A DNA stretch of 64,000 bases from an uncultured Clostridia bacterium (GTDB taxonomy: Bacteria; Bacillota; Clostridia; UMGS1810). The stretch is taken from positions 62,001 through 126,000 of the forward strand of contig CAKSTL010000002.1 in the NCBI GenBank assembly GCA_934500875.1, read 5' to 3'. This document shows, piece by piece, positions 34,108 through 45,119 of the stretch; position 1 is the stretch's first letter; each line of letters opens with the position of its first letter. A model generated the notes under the pieces. The model made no database searches, was not told the origin of the DNA, and was given only the letters and a program-made list of their open reading frames with translations. Made by a program: the position numbers and the translations under genes.

Positions 34108-35496
34108 ATGAGAAAAACATTTAAAAAGGTATGCTGCGTTTTGTGCGCAATAACACTTCTTTCGGGCTGCGGAGCAACAAAAACGGCAGACAAAACCGCA
34201 GACGGAAAGGTAAAAATTTCGGTAGGCGGATGGCCCACAAAGGAAGGTCCTGCCTTAGACACCATGAACAACGCTCTAAAGCGATTTAACGAAAAATACG
34301 GCGACGAAATCGAGCTTGTTCCCGACAACTGGACATTCACTGTTGAAACATTTCTCCCCAAGGCGGCTTCGGGTCAGCTTCCCAACGTATACGGGGTTTA
34401 TTTTACCGAGCTTAACAGAATTGTGGACGCAGGCTATGCGGCAGACATTACAAAACAGATGAAAGAATACGGCTATGCGGACAAAATTAATCCGCTTATT
34501 GAAGATATGATAAAAAGGGGCGATAAATACTATGTTGTCCCTGCCGAAACATACGCAATGGGGCTTCTTGCCAATATGAACCTTCTCCGTCAGGCAGGTT
34601 ATGTTGACGAAAACGACAACCCTGTTTTCCCGAAAACATATGAAGAACTTACCGAATTTGCAAAAACCATAGCTCAAAAAACAGGAAAAGCCGGCTTTAT
34701 TATGCCCACAACAGGCAACAACGGCGGCTGGCATTTTACAATTATGGCATGGGCAAACGGTGTAAACTTTATGGAAAAGAAGGACGGCAAATGGATTGCA
34801 ACATTCAACACGCCCGAGTGCGTTGAGGTTTTGCAGTGGATTAAGGATATGAAATGGAAATACAATGCGCTCAGCCCCAACGCATTGGTTGATATGGCAG
34901 AGGCGCAAAAGCTTTACGCTACCGACCAGGGTGCGTTTTATCTTTCGAGCAAACCCTCCGACACGCTTATTTCAAACTACGGTATGAACAAGGACGACAT
35001 TGCAATCGGTGCAATTCCGGCAGGCAAAAAGGCGCACGTTACGCTTATGGGCGGCCGTGCAATGGCAGTTTCGGCAAACTCTTCCGAAGCGCAGAAGGAG
35101 GCCGCTTTCAAGTGGTTTGAATATGTCGGAGTTACTCCGTACCTTACCGACGCTGCAAAAAAATCGTCGGAGGAGGACATTGAATCAAAGCTTAAAGAAA
35201 ACTACGTTGTAGGTCAGAAAATTTTCTCCCCGTGGTCGGACGCTGCCGAAATAAACGTATTTTCAAGTCAGCTGAGAAAAGAAAAAACAAACGTCAATCC
35301 CGGACATCTTTCACAGTACGAAAACTTTGACGGAATTACCGTAAAACCCGAAGAACCCGTTTGCTGCCAGGACCTTTACGGTGTGCTTGACGCTTGTATT
35401 CAAGCGGTTCTTACCGATAAGAACGCAGACTGTAAATCTCTTATAGCAAATGCTGCAAAGGACTTTCAGACAAACTTCCTCGACAGCGCACAATAG
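34108..35496 (+). CDS. Sugar ABC transporter substrate-binding lipoprotein (locus 2)
   Basis: 462 residues. Lipoprotein signal with LLSGC (cysteine about 21), then a family 1 solute-binding fold with ISVGGWPTKEG at the start. First gene of a nine-gene locus running to 52161. Codon choice is that of a well-expressed gene. Substrate unknown, presumably oligosaccharides released by the two GH-A enzymes of this locus. Confidence 0.92.
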   Translation: MRKTFKKVCCVLCAITLLSGCGATKTADKTADGKVKISVGGWPTKEGPALDTMNNALKRFNEKYGDEIELVPDNWTFTVETFLPKAASGQLPNVYGVYFTELNRIVDAGYAADITKQMKEYGYADKINPLIEDMIKRGDKYYVVPAETYAMGLLANMNLLRQAGYVDENDNPVFPKTYEELTEFAKTIAQKTGKAGFIMPTTGNNGGWHFTIMAWANGVNFMEKKDGKWIATFNTPECVEVLQWIKDMKWKYNALSPNALVDMAEAQKLYATDQGAFYLSSKPSDTLISNYGMNKDDIAIGAIPAGKKAHVTLMGGRAMAVSANSSEAQKEAAFKWFEYVGVTPYLTDAAKKSSEEDIESKLKENYVVGQKIFSPWSDAAEINVFSSQLRKEKTNVNPGHLSQYENFDGITVKPEEPVCCQDLYGVLDACIQAVLTDKNADCKSLIANAAKDFQTNFLDSAQ

Positions 35497-35520
35497 TATC
35501 AAATGAAAGGCTGATATAAC

Positions 35521-36441
35521 GTGAAAATCTCAAAAAAACAAAAAGGTGCAAAAAGCGGCAAGGGTTTGCTTTTTGCGGGAAAGGAAGCGGAGGCGTGGCT
35601 TCTTATTGCGCCTCTTTTATTCCTTGTTGTTCTTCTTATATGGTATCCGCAGATTATGAGTTTTTTCTGGTCTATGTGCGATATGCAGGGATATGCGCCC
35701 ACTGCGTTTGTGGGATTTAAAAATTACAGAAACATTTTGTCAAACACAATGTTTTTAAAGATACTTTTAAATACCTTAAAGTATGTTTTGTGGTCGCTTG
35801 CGATAGGATACATTGCACCGCTTTTGACGGCGCTTATGCTGAACGAAACCGCACACTTTAAGTCGGGCTTTAAATCGCTTATATATTTTCCGCACGTGCT
35901 TCCGGGCGTTGCGGTATCGCTTATGTGGTATCTTATGTATTTTCCCGACGAGGGCGGTATGCTTAATATGCTTTTGTCGTTTTTCGGCGTAAAACCTTTG
36001 GAATGGCTGCAAAACGAGGCCCTTACCATTCCGCTTATTATAATTTCCATAACATGGAAGGATATGCCGGGCGGTATGCTTATGTATTATGCAACGCTGC
36101 AAGGCGTAAACCGTGACCTTTACGAGGCGGCTACAATAGACGGTGCAGGCGCTTTCAGACGTTTGTGGTCCATAACCCTTCCGCAGATTTCGGGAACAAT
36201 GCTTCTTATGTTTATAAATCAGATTATCGGCATATTCCAGATAATGGAACAGCCTATGGCTATGACGGGCGGCGGACCGAACAATGCGTCAATTTCGCTT
36301 GTTTACTGGTCATATAAGCAGGGATTTGAAAATTTCAGGGTAGGACCTGCTATGGCGATAGGCAATATTGTATTTGTAATTCTTATAATAATGACAATTT
36401 TCTATTTTAAAATCAACAAAAAAATAGAGGCAAACAATTAA
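35521..36441 (+). CDS. Sugar ABC transporter permease (MalF type, locus 2)
   Basis: 306 residues, GTG start after AAAGG. Six hydrophobic segments; EAA loop EAATIDGAGAFRRLWSITLP (about 200-220). Partner of the next permease; no ATPase encoded nearby. Confidence 0.93.
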   Translation: MKISKKQKGAKSGKGLLFAGKEAEAWLLIAPLLFLVVLLIWYPQIMSFFWSMCDMQGYAPTAFVGFKNYRNILSNTMFLKILLNTLKYVLWSLAIGYIAPLLTALMLNETAHFKSGFKSLIYFPHVLPGVAVSLMWYLMYFPDEGGMLNMLLSFFGVKPLEWLQNEALTIPLIIISITWKDMPGGMLMYYATLQGVNRDLYEAATIDGAGAFRRLWSITLPQISGTMLLMFINQIIGIFQIMEQPMAMTGGGPNNASISLVYWSYKQGFENFRVGPAMAIGNIVFVILIIMTIFYFKINKKIEANN

Positions 36442-36457
36442 AGGAGGTCGGTAATAA

Positions 36458-37345
36458 ATGAAGGCGTTTGAAAACAGAACGACGGGAATTATCGGCGCTC
36501 TGGAAATTAAAAAAATGCGTTACAAAATTCTTTACGGATGCATTATCGCAATTCTTTCGGTTATCTCGATAATAAGCATTGTGCCGTCAATATGGGTGCT
36601 TTTGTCGGGTTTTAAATCGGTAAAAGAAATTTACCAAATTCCGCCCGAAATTTTTCCGAAAGAAATAAGGCTCTCAAAGCTTTACGAGGTGTGGAAACTT
36701 TTAAAACTCGGAAAAAGCTACATAGCGTCAACCGTTATCTGCATAGGCGAGGTTGCGTTCGGGGTAATTTTTCCGGCGCTTGGCGGATATGTAATATCAA
36801 GACTTCGCCCGAAAGGCTCAAAGCTTGTTATGAGCCTTCTTTTGTGGACTATGATGATGCCCGGTTCTATAAGAACAGTTCCGCTGTTTATGGTATTTAA
36901 CGATTTGCCGCTTATACACGTAAGTCTTATAGGAACGTATTTTCCCATGTGGATGTACGCAGGGGCAAATATTTTTACAACTCTTCTTTTTAAAAATAAT
37001 TTTGACGCAATTTCAATCTCGCTTATCGAGGCGGCAAGAATTGACGGGTGCAGCGATTTGAAAACCTTTAAAAGTATTCTTCTTCCGCTGTCGGTGCCGA
37101 TTATAATGGTGTCGGTGATAAGAATAGTTGTTTCGTCATGGAGTGGATTTTTGTGGCCAATGCTTGTTATAAAGGATGAAAACTATATGCCGGTAACGGT
37201 AAAACTGTATAGAATGAAAACCCAGTATCAGCTTGACCAGTATATGCTGGCGCTCATTTTCGGTATGCTTCCGCCGGCTGTTATGTATTTTATATTCCAA
37301 AGATATATTCTCGGCGGTCAGAATGTAGGCGGCGTTAAGGAATAA
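36458..37345 (+). CDS. Carbohydrate ABC transporter permease (MalG type, locus 2)
   Basis: 295 residues, ATG after AAAGGAGG. Six hydrophobic segments; EAA loop EAARIDGCSDLKTFKSILLP (about 192-212). Its stop codon overlaps the next ATG (TAATG), so translation of the glycosidase is coupled to the transporter. Confidence 0.93.
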   Translation: MKAFENRTTGIIGALEIKKMRYKILYGCIIAILSVISIISIVPSIWVLLSGFKSVKEIYQIPPEIFPKEIRLSKLYEVWKLLKLGKSYIASTVICIGEVAFGVIFPALGGYVISRLRPKGSKLVMSLLLWTMMMPGSIRTVPLFMVFNDLPLIHVSLIGTYFPMWMYAGANIFTTLLFKNNFDAISISLIEAARIDGCSDLKTFKSILLPLSVPIIMVSVIRIVVSSWSGFLWPMLVIKDENYMPVTVKLYRMKTQYQLDQYMLALIFGMLPPAVMYFIFQRYILGGQNVGGVKE

Positions 37346-40300
37346 TGAAAGGAATGGCAAAAATGATTGTAAAAAGAATTGTTTCGCTTGTTTTGATGTT
37401 TTGCCTTTTAGTGCCGTGTGCCGTTTTTGCCGAAAACGATAATTCGGCTGACGTTGCCGAGGCGGTGTTTTCGGATAAGCTTACCAAAAACGGCGGAATT
37501 GCCGAGGCGGTGATGGGGTCGTCATCCAATATAACGGTCAACGACCGCGGAGGACGGAAAGGCTGGCTTTTGCAGTCGGCGTCAACAACGGGTTCGGACA
37601 TAAACATAAATTTGAGTGACAGCTTTGCATACGGCAACACCGACGGCACAAGCTACACCATTGAGGTTGATTATCTCGACGCGGATAAGTCGGTTTTCAA
37701 CATTATATACGATTCGCTTGAAAGCGCAGCCAAAGAAACGAAATGCGTGTATCTTTCCACGAGCCAGAAATGGACGACGGCGACTTTTGTCATTGACGAC
37801 GCGGCGTTTACAAACCGCATAAAGGGCGGATACGATTTTACCGTTTCGGTGCGCTCCAAAAGCATAAGATTTTCGTCGGGCAACGTTATAATCGGCGGTG
37901 TGAGAGTTTATAAGCACAAGGCGAAAAATCCCGTGCGCGTGACAAAGGTTAAAACAAGCGAACTCGGAAACATCTTCGGAAACGGTCAGGAGAAAAAGTT
38001 TGACGTAACGTTTGAAAATTACTCGGATGTGCAAAGGGATTTTGACATAACCTACAAAGCTTACGATTCATCAAAAGCGGTTGTCTTTCAGAGTGAGGAT
38101 AAATTGTCGCTCGGCGCAAAGGAGCAAAAAACGCTTTCTGTTACCGCCGAGGCCCGGAAATACGGCGTTTATACCTTTGATGTAAGCATTTCGGGCGACG
38201 GTTTTTCGTACAGCGACAGTTACCCGTTTTCTTACATAAACAACACTCTCGACGGCTCGAAAAATGAGTTGTTCGGTTACAACGTTCATTTTACCTGGGA
38301 GGGGTATGACCCGAAGGACGGTCTTGAGGTTATTCAGAAATCGAATGCCGGATTTGTGAGAAATTCACTTCAGTGGCACGAAATTGACGCTGCAAGCGCA
38401 CCGAAATTCACATATATTTTTCCGAAAAAATATCAGAACATTGTGGACGCATTAAACGGCTCGGGAATAGGTTTGCAGCTTCTTTTATCCTACGGCAACC
38501 CGAAGTATGAGGGCACGCACACTCAGACAATCCCCACAAAGGACGAGGCTATCAAAGGCTTTATCGGGTACACCGAATTTTTAATTCAGGAGCTTTTAAA
38601 GCAAAATGTATATATTCATTCTTACGAAATATGGAACGAGCCTAACATAAAAAGCTTTAACCAAGCAGGTGCAACAGCCGAGCAATACGGCAAATTCGCG
38701 CTTGAGGTTGCGAAGACGATAAGAAAACACGACAAAACTCATAATGTCGGCATTATGTGTATCACCGATATGAAAAGTCCGACAACGGGTGATTTTTTTG
38801 AGGCGGCTATGAAAACTCCCGGCATTGCGGACTATGCCGACGCGATAACGGTTCACCCGTATTCGCACTCCGATTTGCCCGAGATAAGCAGAATTGAAGA
38901 AACGCAGAAATATAAGGATATTTACACAAAATATGCCGGCAAAGAGCCTGTTGTAAATTATAGCGAGATCGGATATTATTCGTTCGGTTCCGTAGCGCCG
39001 ACAACGCTTGCGCAGGCGACGGTGAACGTAAGAGAATACATTGCCTACAACGCGAAAGGTCTTACCGGTGCATTTACGTTTTACGCTTTCGCGCGCGACG
39101 GCTCAAACAATGCTTACAGCGAGTCGAATTTCGGTCACGTTGAAACGTCAATTCCCGACGCGGCAAAGGTGAACTATGCGGCAAGAGAAGGATTTATTGC
39201 GGACGCAAATATGAACAAAATCCTGATGAATGCAAAAATTCACAGGAAAATCAACGAGGAAAACGGAACATTTGCGTATATTTTCAAGCGTCCCGGCGAT
39301 AACGGTCTTGTAATGCCCGTTTGGTCGAACGACGGCAAAGCAAAGGTATTTTCGTTCAAAACGGGAGCGCCGTCGCTTAAGCTTATCGACCTTTACGGAA
39401 ACGAAGAAACAATCTACGGCAAAAACGGTGTTTATTCGCTTATAATCAGCGATTTGGTGCAGTATATCGAGGGTGATATTGCGGATTTGGAAATGTGTGA
39501 AAACCCGGTTGAGTTTGCCGAAACTTCGTTTTCGGCGGCGGAGGGAAGTGTTCTTTCGGTTGAGCCGAAAGATGTTAAAATAAGCGGACTTACCTGTGAA
39601 ATTGAAACGCCGAACAATTTTGAAATTATAAACAAAACGGGTGATTTGGCAGAAAATTCAAGGTTTAAGCTTAAAATTCCTGCCGAAAACAACATTGTTA
39701 CAAGTGCAAGGCTGCACGTTTACGACGGCGAAAAACAAGCGTTTGTATACGAATTTCCCATTGAAACGAAAGAGGCAATCGAGGCAAGCGTTACCGCGTC
39801 GCCGTCGGCAGGAAGCGTTACACGGTGGAATTTGAAAATCAACGTTAAAAACAACTTGACAGGTTCGCCGATAAGCGGAAAAATTAAGATTACCGAGCCT
39901 AAGGAAATTGCCGGCAGTGTGGGCGAAGTGAAATTTGACACAATCCCCGAAAACAGCCTCGGCAGTGTGAGATTCACAACGGGAAGAATTCCCCGTCTTG
40001 CGATTTATCCCATAAAATATACGGTTTATCTCGATTCGGGTTCGCAGTACGAGTTTTCGCAGAAGGTAGATTTCACTGCCGCAAGATTCGCAAAAGCAAA
40101 GCCGAAAATCAATGCGGTTTTGGAAAGCGGCGAGTGGGATACGTCGACATATCTTTATTCCGATTCGTCAGAACAGGTTTATCTTTCGCCGGGATATGTC
40201 TGGAACGGCGTAAACGATTTGAGCGCAAAAACTATTATTTCGTATGATGCGGATAACTTATATCTTTATCTTGACGTTACCGACGACGTACACTCGGCAA

Positions 40301-40719
40301 ACGACAAAGACTCAACGATTTGGAAAAACGACTCGGTGCAGTTCGGTATAACTTTTGCAATCAGGGAACACGACACGTTTGTTGGCGGAACGTTTACTGA
40401 TATTTCGTTTTCAGACACTCCCGGCGGTGCGATTGTTTGGCGGCACACGTCGGAGGGCAACGCTTTCCCGGCGGGAAAGATTGAGAGCGCCGATATTGCG
40501 TTCAGGCGCGATGGCACACACTCATATTATGAGGTGAGCGTGCCGTGGAAAGAAATTACCGCAAGCGATATAGATTTTGACACCCTCTCAAAAATAGGCT
40601 TTTCAATGCTTATAAACGACAACGACGGTCAGGGCAGAAAAGGATGGATTGAATACGGCAGCGGTATAGGAAAAACCAAAGACACATCTTTGTTTACATT
40701 CCTTAATGTAATTAAATAA
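37345..40719 (+). CDS. Secreted clan GH-A glycoside hydrolase with CBM9-like C-terminus (locus 2)
   Basis: 1124 residues from ATG 37345; an in-frame ATG at 37363 has a better ribosome-binding distance and may be used. Signal peptide follows. In order: a jelly-roll-like domain (about 30-195), an Ig-like domain (about 200-300), a GH-A barrel (about 305-670) with acid/base E432 in IWNEPN and likely nucleophile E541 in YSEIGY, Ig-like domains (about 720-920) and a CBM9/DOMON-like domain (about 930-1124, ending in SMLINDNDGQGRKGWIEYGSG). That C-terminus resembles the 22980-26447 product. The enzyme part is closest to the 45120-47804 product. Substrate unknown. Confidence 0.85.
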   Translation: MKGMAKMIVKRIVSLVLMFCLLVPCAVFAENDNSADVAEAVFSDKLTKNGGIAEAVMGSSSNITVNDRGGRKGWLLQSASTTGSDININLSDSFAYGNTDGTSYTIEVDYLDADKSVFNIIYDSLESAAKETKCVYLSTSQKWTTATFVIDDAAFTNRIKGGYDFTVSVRSKSIRFSSGNVIIGGVRVYKHKAKNPVRVTKVKTSELGNIFGNGQEKKFDVTFENYSDVQRDFDITYKAYDSSKAVVFQSEDKLSLGAKEQKTLSVTAEARKYGVYTFDVSISGDGFSYSDSYPFSYINNTLDGSKNELFGYNVHFTWEGYDPKDGLEVIQKSNAGFVRNSLQWHEIDAASAPKFTYIFPKKYQNIVDALNGSGIGLQLLLSYGNPKYEGTHTQTIPTKDEAIKGFIGYTEFLIQELLKQNVYIHSYEIWNEPNIKSFNQAGATAEQYGKFALEVAKTIRKHDKTHNVGIMCITDMKSPTTGDFFEAAMKTPGIADYADAITVHPYSHSDLPEISRIEETQKYKDIYTKYAGKEPVVNYSEIGYYSFGSVAPTTLAQATVNVREYIAYNAKGLTGAFTFYAFARDGSNNAYSESNFGHVETSIPDAAKVNYAAREGFIADANMNKILMNAKIHRKINEENGTFAYIFKRPGDNGLVMPVWSNDGKAKVFSFKTGAPSLKLIDLYGNEETIYGKNGVYSLIISDLVQYIEGDIADLEMCENPVEFAETSFSAAEGSVLSVEPKDVKISGLTCEIETPNNFEIINKTGDLAENSRFKLKIPAENNIVTSARLHVYDGEKQAFVYEFPIETKEAIEASVTASPSAGSVTRWNLKINVKNNLTGSPISGKIKITEPKEIAGSVGEVKFDTIPENSLGSVRFTTGRIPRLAIYPIKYTVYLDSGSQYEFSQKVDFTAARFAKAKPKINAVLESGEWDTSTYLYSDSSEQVYLSPGYVWNGVNDLSAKTIISYDADNLYLYLDVTDDVHSANDKDSTIWKNDSVQFGITFAIREHDTFVGGTFTDISFSDTPGGAIVWRHTSEGNAFPAGKIESADIAFRRDGTHSYYEVSVPWKEITASDIDFDTLSKIGFSMLINDNDGQGRKGWIEYGSGIGKTKDTSLFTFLNVIK

Positions 40720-40741
40720 ATAAATTTATGGAGGTAAAAAA

Positions 40742-42733
40742 ATGAAGAAATTATTGGCAGCGGTATTGGCACTGACCATGGCTCTCGGCATAATTTTTGT
40801 CCCGGGCGCATTGGCAGTTAGCGAAAAAGAGGTAATGCTTTTTGAAACGGATTTTGAAAGCGAAACGCCAGGCAGCGCCCCTGTAACGGTTAAAGGCATG
40901 GGGGGCGATTCGGCGGAGAACGCTGCATTGGTTTGCAGGGACGAAACAGGTAATCAATACATTAACACAGCAGGAAAGAGTCAGAAACGTTTCAGAATGT
41001 TGTTTAACGAAGCGGTATCGGACGGAGTTATTGTTGCGGAGTTTGACTTAAACGCAAGCAAAGCCGGAAATACAGCGCTCGGTATGATATATGAAGGTTC
41101 GCTCACAACATACGCAAAGTGGCCTTTGTATGTGACCAACGAGAGCAGAGAATACGTAATAAACGGACATCTTGCAACAAACGGACTTCCGCCTGCAGAT
41201 TTGACCGGAAAAACGGCAAACTTTACAAAGGTGGCAGATAATACGCCTTTAACCTATACAGCAGGTAAATGGCAGCATTACAAGGTTGTTTTTGACTTTG
41301 ACAAAAGTTCTGTTACTGCATATGTTGACAATGTAAAATCAGAAACAATCAGCGGTTACGAATATTTCGGCGGCAAAAACACCGCAGTGGCAGGTCTTGC
41401 ATTTTACATTAACAAACCTGCCGCAAACATGGACAGCACAATGTTTGACAATATTAAAATTTACAAACAGTATGCAAAATATTTGAAAGACATAGATTTT
41501 GAGGACGGAAACGACGGCGCAGACGCAAGAAACAACAACCCTGCAGAAAACGTATATAAAGTTACCGTAATTGACTGCCCCGATACAGCCGGCAGAACGT
41601 CAAAGGTTGTAAGCTTTAACAACGATGACGCACGTTTGAGATATAAGCTGAACAGAACAATTAAAAACGAGCCGTTTTGTATTGAATTTGATGTAAGAGC
41701 AGGCTACGGCGGACTTGGCATATCGCTTTTGAACGAAAGTGATGACACAAAAGTTTACAACAAGTTTGTGTTCAGCTCGGGAACGTACTATTCAAGCCCT
41801 TCTTACGGTCTTAAGGCATATACAGCTTACGGCGCCGGTATGAAAACGCACCCCAACGGAAATCCGGATGATGAGAGTCAGATAAAGGGTTATACAAAAT
41901 ACGGTACTGAAACCAAAATGGCGCTTTCCGGCGGAAATGTGAGCAAATGGAATCATATAAAGCTATATGTTGACCCTGCAAACAGCCGTACAAGAGTTTT
42001 TCTTGACGGAACGGCGTCGAATTATATTGAAGGCTTTACATATTTAAAGGACGCCGAAATACGTCAGGTGTGCTTCCAGGCAAGGCCGTCGCTCACGCCT
42101 ACAGAGGTTCAGAAAGCATATATTGACAATTTAAAGGTATATACAATTTCGGACGGCATAGCGGTTACCAACCTTTTAAGCGGCTCAAAGCAGGTTAAGC
42201 TTACATTTAAAGATACGCTTGACGAGAGCACAATAAACAACATTTCGCTTTATACATTGGGAGCAGTAAAGCTTGAAGGCGCTGTATGCACGCTTTCGGA
42301 CGACAAAACATCCGTTACGGTTTCGCACGGCAATCTTGAAGAAAACGGCAGTTACTTTGTCCTTCTTGACGGCGTTAAGTATGCCGACGGAAACAAGGTT
42401 TGCGAAACAAGAAAAGACTTTACGTATACCGAAGGAAAGGTTGAGGTTACTGTAGGCGATTTTGAACCCTCGTATACGGCGGGAAGCGAAATAACGGTTA
42501 ACTATACCTTCGGTGTGGAGGGCATTGCCTCTAAAAATGTTGAACTTATTGTTGCATCGTATAATGACGGCTCGCTTTCGGATGTTAAGGTTATTCCGAC
42601 GGCTGTAAATGCAAGCGGAGATGCAAGTGCAAAACTTACGCTTAACAAAAACTGCACTGAGATAAGGGCGTTTGCGTGGGAGGAAGGAAGTTTAATTCCG
42701 CTTGTGCAAAAAAAGATAAAGACAAAGAATTAA
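40742..42733 (+). CDS. Secreted multi-beta-domain protein with Ig-like (SbsA type) and aromatic-Trp module
   Basis: 663 residues, ATG after GGAGGT. Signal peptide 1-26. Two concanavalin/LamG-like domains (about 30-240 and 245-465) are followed by an SbsA-type Ig-like domain (about 470-565) and the unnamed module ending RAFAWEEGSLIPLVQKK (about 570-663). No enzyme motif. Probably a glycan-binding accessory. Its second sandwich domain is strongly similar to the first of the next product (PFCIEFDVRAGYGGLGISLL versus TLCIEFDVRTGFGGMGMTLM). Codon choice suggests high expression. Confidence 0.65.
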   Translation: MKKLLAAVLALTMALGIIFVPGALAVSEKEVMLFETDFESETPGSAPVTVKGMGGDSAENAALVCRDETGNQYINTAGKSQKRFRMLFNEAVSDGVIVAEFDLNASKAGNTALGMIYEGSLTTYAKWPLYVTNESREYVINGHLATNGLPPADLTGKTANFTKVADNTPLTYTAGKWQHYKVVFDFDKSSVTAYVDNVKSETISGYEYFGGKNTAVAGLAFYINKPAANMDSTMFDNIKIYKQYAKYLKDIDFEDGNDGADARNNNPAENVYKVTVIDCPDTAGRTSKVVSFNNDDARLRYKLNRTIKNEPFCIEFDVRAGYGGLGISLLNESDDTKVYNKFVFSSGTYYSSPSYGLKAYTAYGAGMKTHPNGNPDDESQIKGYTKYGTETKMALSGGNVSKWNHIKLYVDPANSRTRVFLDGTASNYIEGFTYLKDAEIRQVCFQARPSLTPTEVQKAYIDNLKVYTISDGIAVTNLLSGSKQVKLTFKDTLDESTINNISLYTLGAVKLEGAVCTLSDDKTSVTVSHGNLEENGSYFVLLDGVKYADGNKVCETRKDFTYTEGKVEVTVGDFEPSYTAGSEITVNYTFGVEGIASKNVELIVASYNDGSLSDVKVIPTAVNASGDASAKLTLNKNCTEIRAFAWEEGSLIPLVQKKIKTKN

Positions 42734-42745
42734 GAGGTGAGGCAC

Positions 42746-45100
42746 TTGAAAAATAAAGTAAGTATTGCTTTATTAACAACAATTCTTATAAATATATTTT
42801 CGTTTTCCGCCTTTGCGGAGGACGCAGATATTTTAAATGTTGATTTTGAAAATCAAGGCAGCTTTAACATTATAAAATCCGAAACGGTCGAAATTGGCGG
42901 CGGCGCAGCCGAAAATGACGGAACGTGCCTTTCTTTCAAAAAAATGGGTGACAAGGCGGCAATTATGTTTTCGGATGACAATTCACACAGCGTATCGGGC
43001 GGTACGCTGTGCATTGAATTTGATGTAAGAACGGGTTTCGGCGGTATGGGTATGACGCTTATGGGCGAAAATGACGGCGGCACGGTATACAACAAGTATA
43101 TTTTCAGCAGCGGCACAACATATTCAACCCCGTCAAGAGGTCTTAAGGCATATACCTCCGTGCAAAACCCCGGTCACCCGAGAGGAAACGCAAACGGCAC
43201 AAATATTTTGTCCTATAAGAGAGAGGACGGTTCAAATCTTGCGCTTTCGGCAAACAAATGGCAGCACGTTGCGGTTTATGCGGATTTGGAAAACTTACGC
43301 ACAAAGGTTACGCTTGACGGCGAATCTTCATCTTACATTACGGGTTATGATTATTTAGACGGCATTTCGGTTACGGGTATCGGATTTATGTGGAGCCTTG
43401 CCCTTTCGCAGTCGCAGTTTGACGGGTTTACCGATAAACAAAAAGAGGCTTATATAGATAATATTCGGGTATACCGTGCGCCTGCCGGCGTTTCGGAGGT
43501 CAGCCTTATAAAACAGAACGGCAGAAAAAATACAGATTTAAAGAGCGTTTCGCCAAAGACAGACGCCATTGAGATTTCGTTTACCGAAAAAATGGATTTT
43601 GACAGTGTTTCGGGTGCGGTTTCGCTTTTTAACATCACAAATTCCGAAAACGAAAACATCAGCGCAAGCAGCATTTCGGAGGACGGAAAAACGGTTGTTT
43701 TCGGCATAGATAACAAATCTTTGAGCGAAAATTCCGATTATAGGATTACCGTCGGCGAATGTATGGCGCAAAGCGGAGTTTACACAAAAGAATACAGCAT
43801 TGAGTTTGCCACAACCGATTTTGAGTCGGCAGAAAGAATTTTGTATTACTCAACCGATTTCGAGAGCGATACGGTTGGAGAAACGCCGAAAAACGTGTAC
43901 GGCCACGGCAGCGACAGTACGGACTTTGCCGTTGTAAGGCAGGATGGCGAAAACAAATATATGGTCACTTCAACAAGGTCACGTTTTCTTTTCGGCGACA
44001 GTGTTTCAAACGGCAGTATATGCGCCGATTTTGACATAAATCTTTCAGCCGGCGCAACCTTCGGTTTCGGCATTGTTTACAGCTCCAAAAATGCAGAATA
44101 CGGAAAATGGCCGCTCACTGTCAATGCTTCGGGAAAAATGATGTATTATGACGCAATGGGCGCAAATCCTCCCGCATTTCTTGAAGGTCACACATTTGAC
44201 CTTTTTGAGGAGGGCTCCGATACTGTTATGAGTATGGAGCATCAAAAATGGCAGAATATTAAAATCCTGATGGATGTGGACAGCAATAAAATAACGGTTA
44301 CGCTTGACGGCAAAAAATCTGCTCAGACAGGCGAAATACCGTTTATCGCAGGCAAAAACGGTATAGGAGGCATTGTAATTTACACCTCCAGCACCAAGGA
44401 AATTTCGCTTGACAACGTAAAAGTTTACCGTCCGAAGCTCGGAATTTTGAAAACGGAAATCACCGATACCTTCGGAAATGTTCTGACGGGCGACAAAATA
44501 CCGTCCGAGGCGGGCAGCATAAACATTACGTTTACCGATAAAATAGCGTCTGCGCCTTCTGTAAGCCTTAAGAAAAACGGTACGGACGAAGAAACCGTTA
44601 TCAATTGGGACTTATTCGGAAGAATTATGACGATAAAGAGCAAAAAGGGATATTTTGAGAGCGGAAGCGCATATACCGTCACGGTCGGCGGCGGATATAC
44701 CGACGAATTTGAAAGAATTTGCGAAGAGGATTACGAATTTTCGTTTGAAACGGATGAAGGCGGACTTAGAATTTTGGGATTAAGCCTTAAAAAGGACGGC
44801 AGCAAAATTTCGGATTTAAAAGGCATTGTTCCGGGAATCAGGCTTAACGTTTGCGCCGAATACATTCTTACAAAGGCTGACAAAAAGTGCGAAAATGCGT
44901 GTCTTGCGGTTGTTTTTGAAAAAGGCGAGCGCCTTTCGTATATTGCAAGAAGGGCTGTAAATCTTGATGCGGCGGGACACAGCAGCGCCGAATTTGAGGT
45001 TTTGATTCCCGAAAATACAGTCTTTGACAGCGCTTACGTTTATTTGTGGGATTTACGCTCCTACACGCCGATAGTGCTTTGCCAAAGCTATACAAAGTAA
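42746..45100 (+). CDS. Secreted multi-beta-domain paralog with SbsA-type Ig-like domains
   Basis: 784 residues from TTG 42746, well placed after GAGGTGAGG; a GTG at 42737 is less likely. Signal peptide 1-25. Domain order is concanavalin-like, SbsA-type Ig-like, concanavalin-like, SbsA-type Ig-like, and the unnamed module ending YVYLWDLRSYTPIVL. It reuses the same domains as the preceding product in a swapped order, a sign of domain shuffling. No catalytic motif; a glycan-binding accessory is likely. Confidence 0.65.
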   Translation: MKNKVSIALLTTILINIFSFSAFAEDADILNVDFENQGSFNIIKSETVEIGGGAAENDGTCLSFKKMGDKAAIMFSDDNSHSVSGGTLCIEFDVRTGFGGMGMTLMGENDGGTVYNKYIFSSGTTYSTPSRGLKAYTSVQNPGHPRGNANGTNILSYKREDGSNLALSANKWQHVAVYADLENLRTKVTLDGESSSYITGYDYLDGISVTGIGFMWSLALSQSQFDGFTDKQKEAYIDNIRVYRAPAGVSEVSLIKQNGRKNTDLKSVSPKTDAIEISFTEKMDFDSVSGAVSLFNITNSENENISASSISEDGKTVVFGIDNKSLSENSDYRITVGECMAQSGVYTKEYSIEFATTDFESAERILYYSTDFESDTVGETPKNVYGHGSDSTDFAVVRQDGENKYMVTSTRSRFLFGDSVSNGSICADFDINLSAGATFGFGIVYSSKNAEYGKWPLTVNASGKMMYYDAMGANPPAFLEGHTFDLFEEGSDTVMSMEHQKWQNIKILMDVDSNKITVTLDGKKSAQTGEIPFIAGKNGIGGIVIYTSSTKEISLDNVKVYRPKLGILKTEITDTFGNVLTGDKIPSEAGSINITFTDKIASAPSVSLKKNGTDEETVINWDLFGRIMTIKSKKGYFESGSAYTVTVGGGYTDEFERICEEDYEFSFETDEGGLRILGLSLKKDGSKISDLKGIVPGIRLNVCAEYILTKADKKCENACLAVVFEKGERLSYIARRAVNLDAAGHSSAEFEVLIPENTVFDSAYVYLWDLRSYTPIVLCQSYTK

Positions 45101-45119
45101 AAAGAAAGGTAAAAAAGAT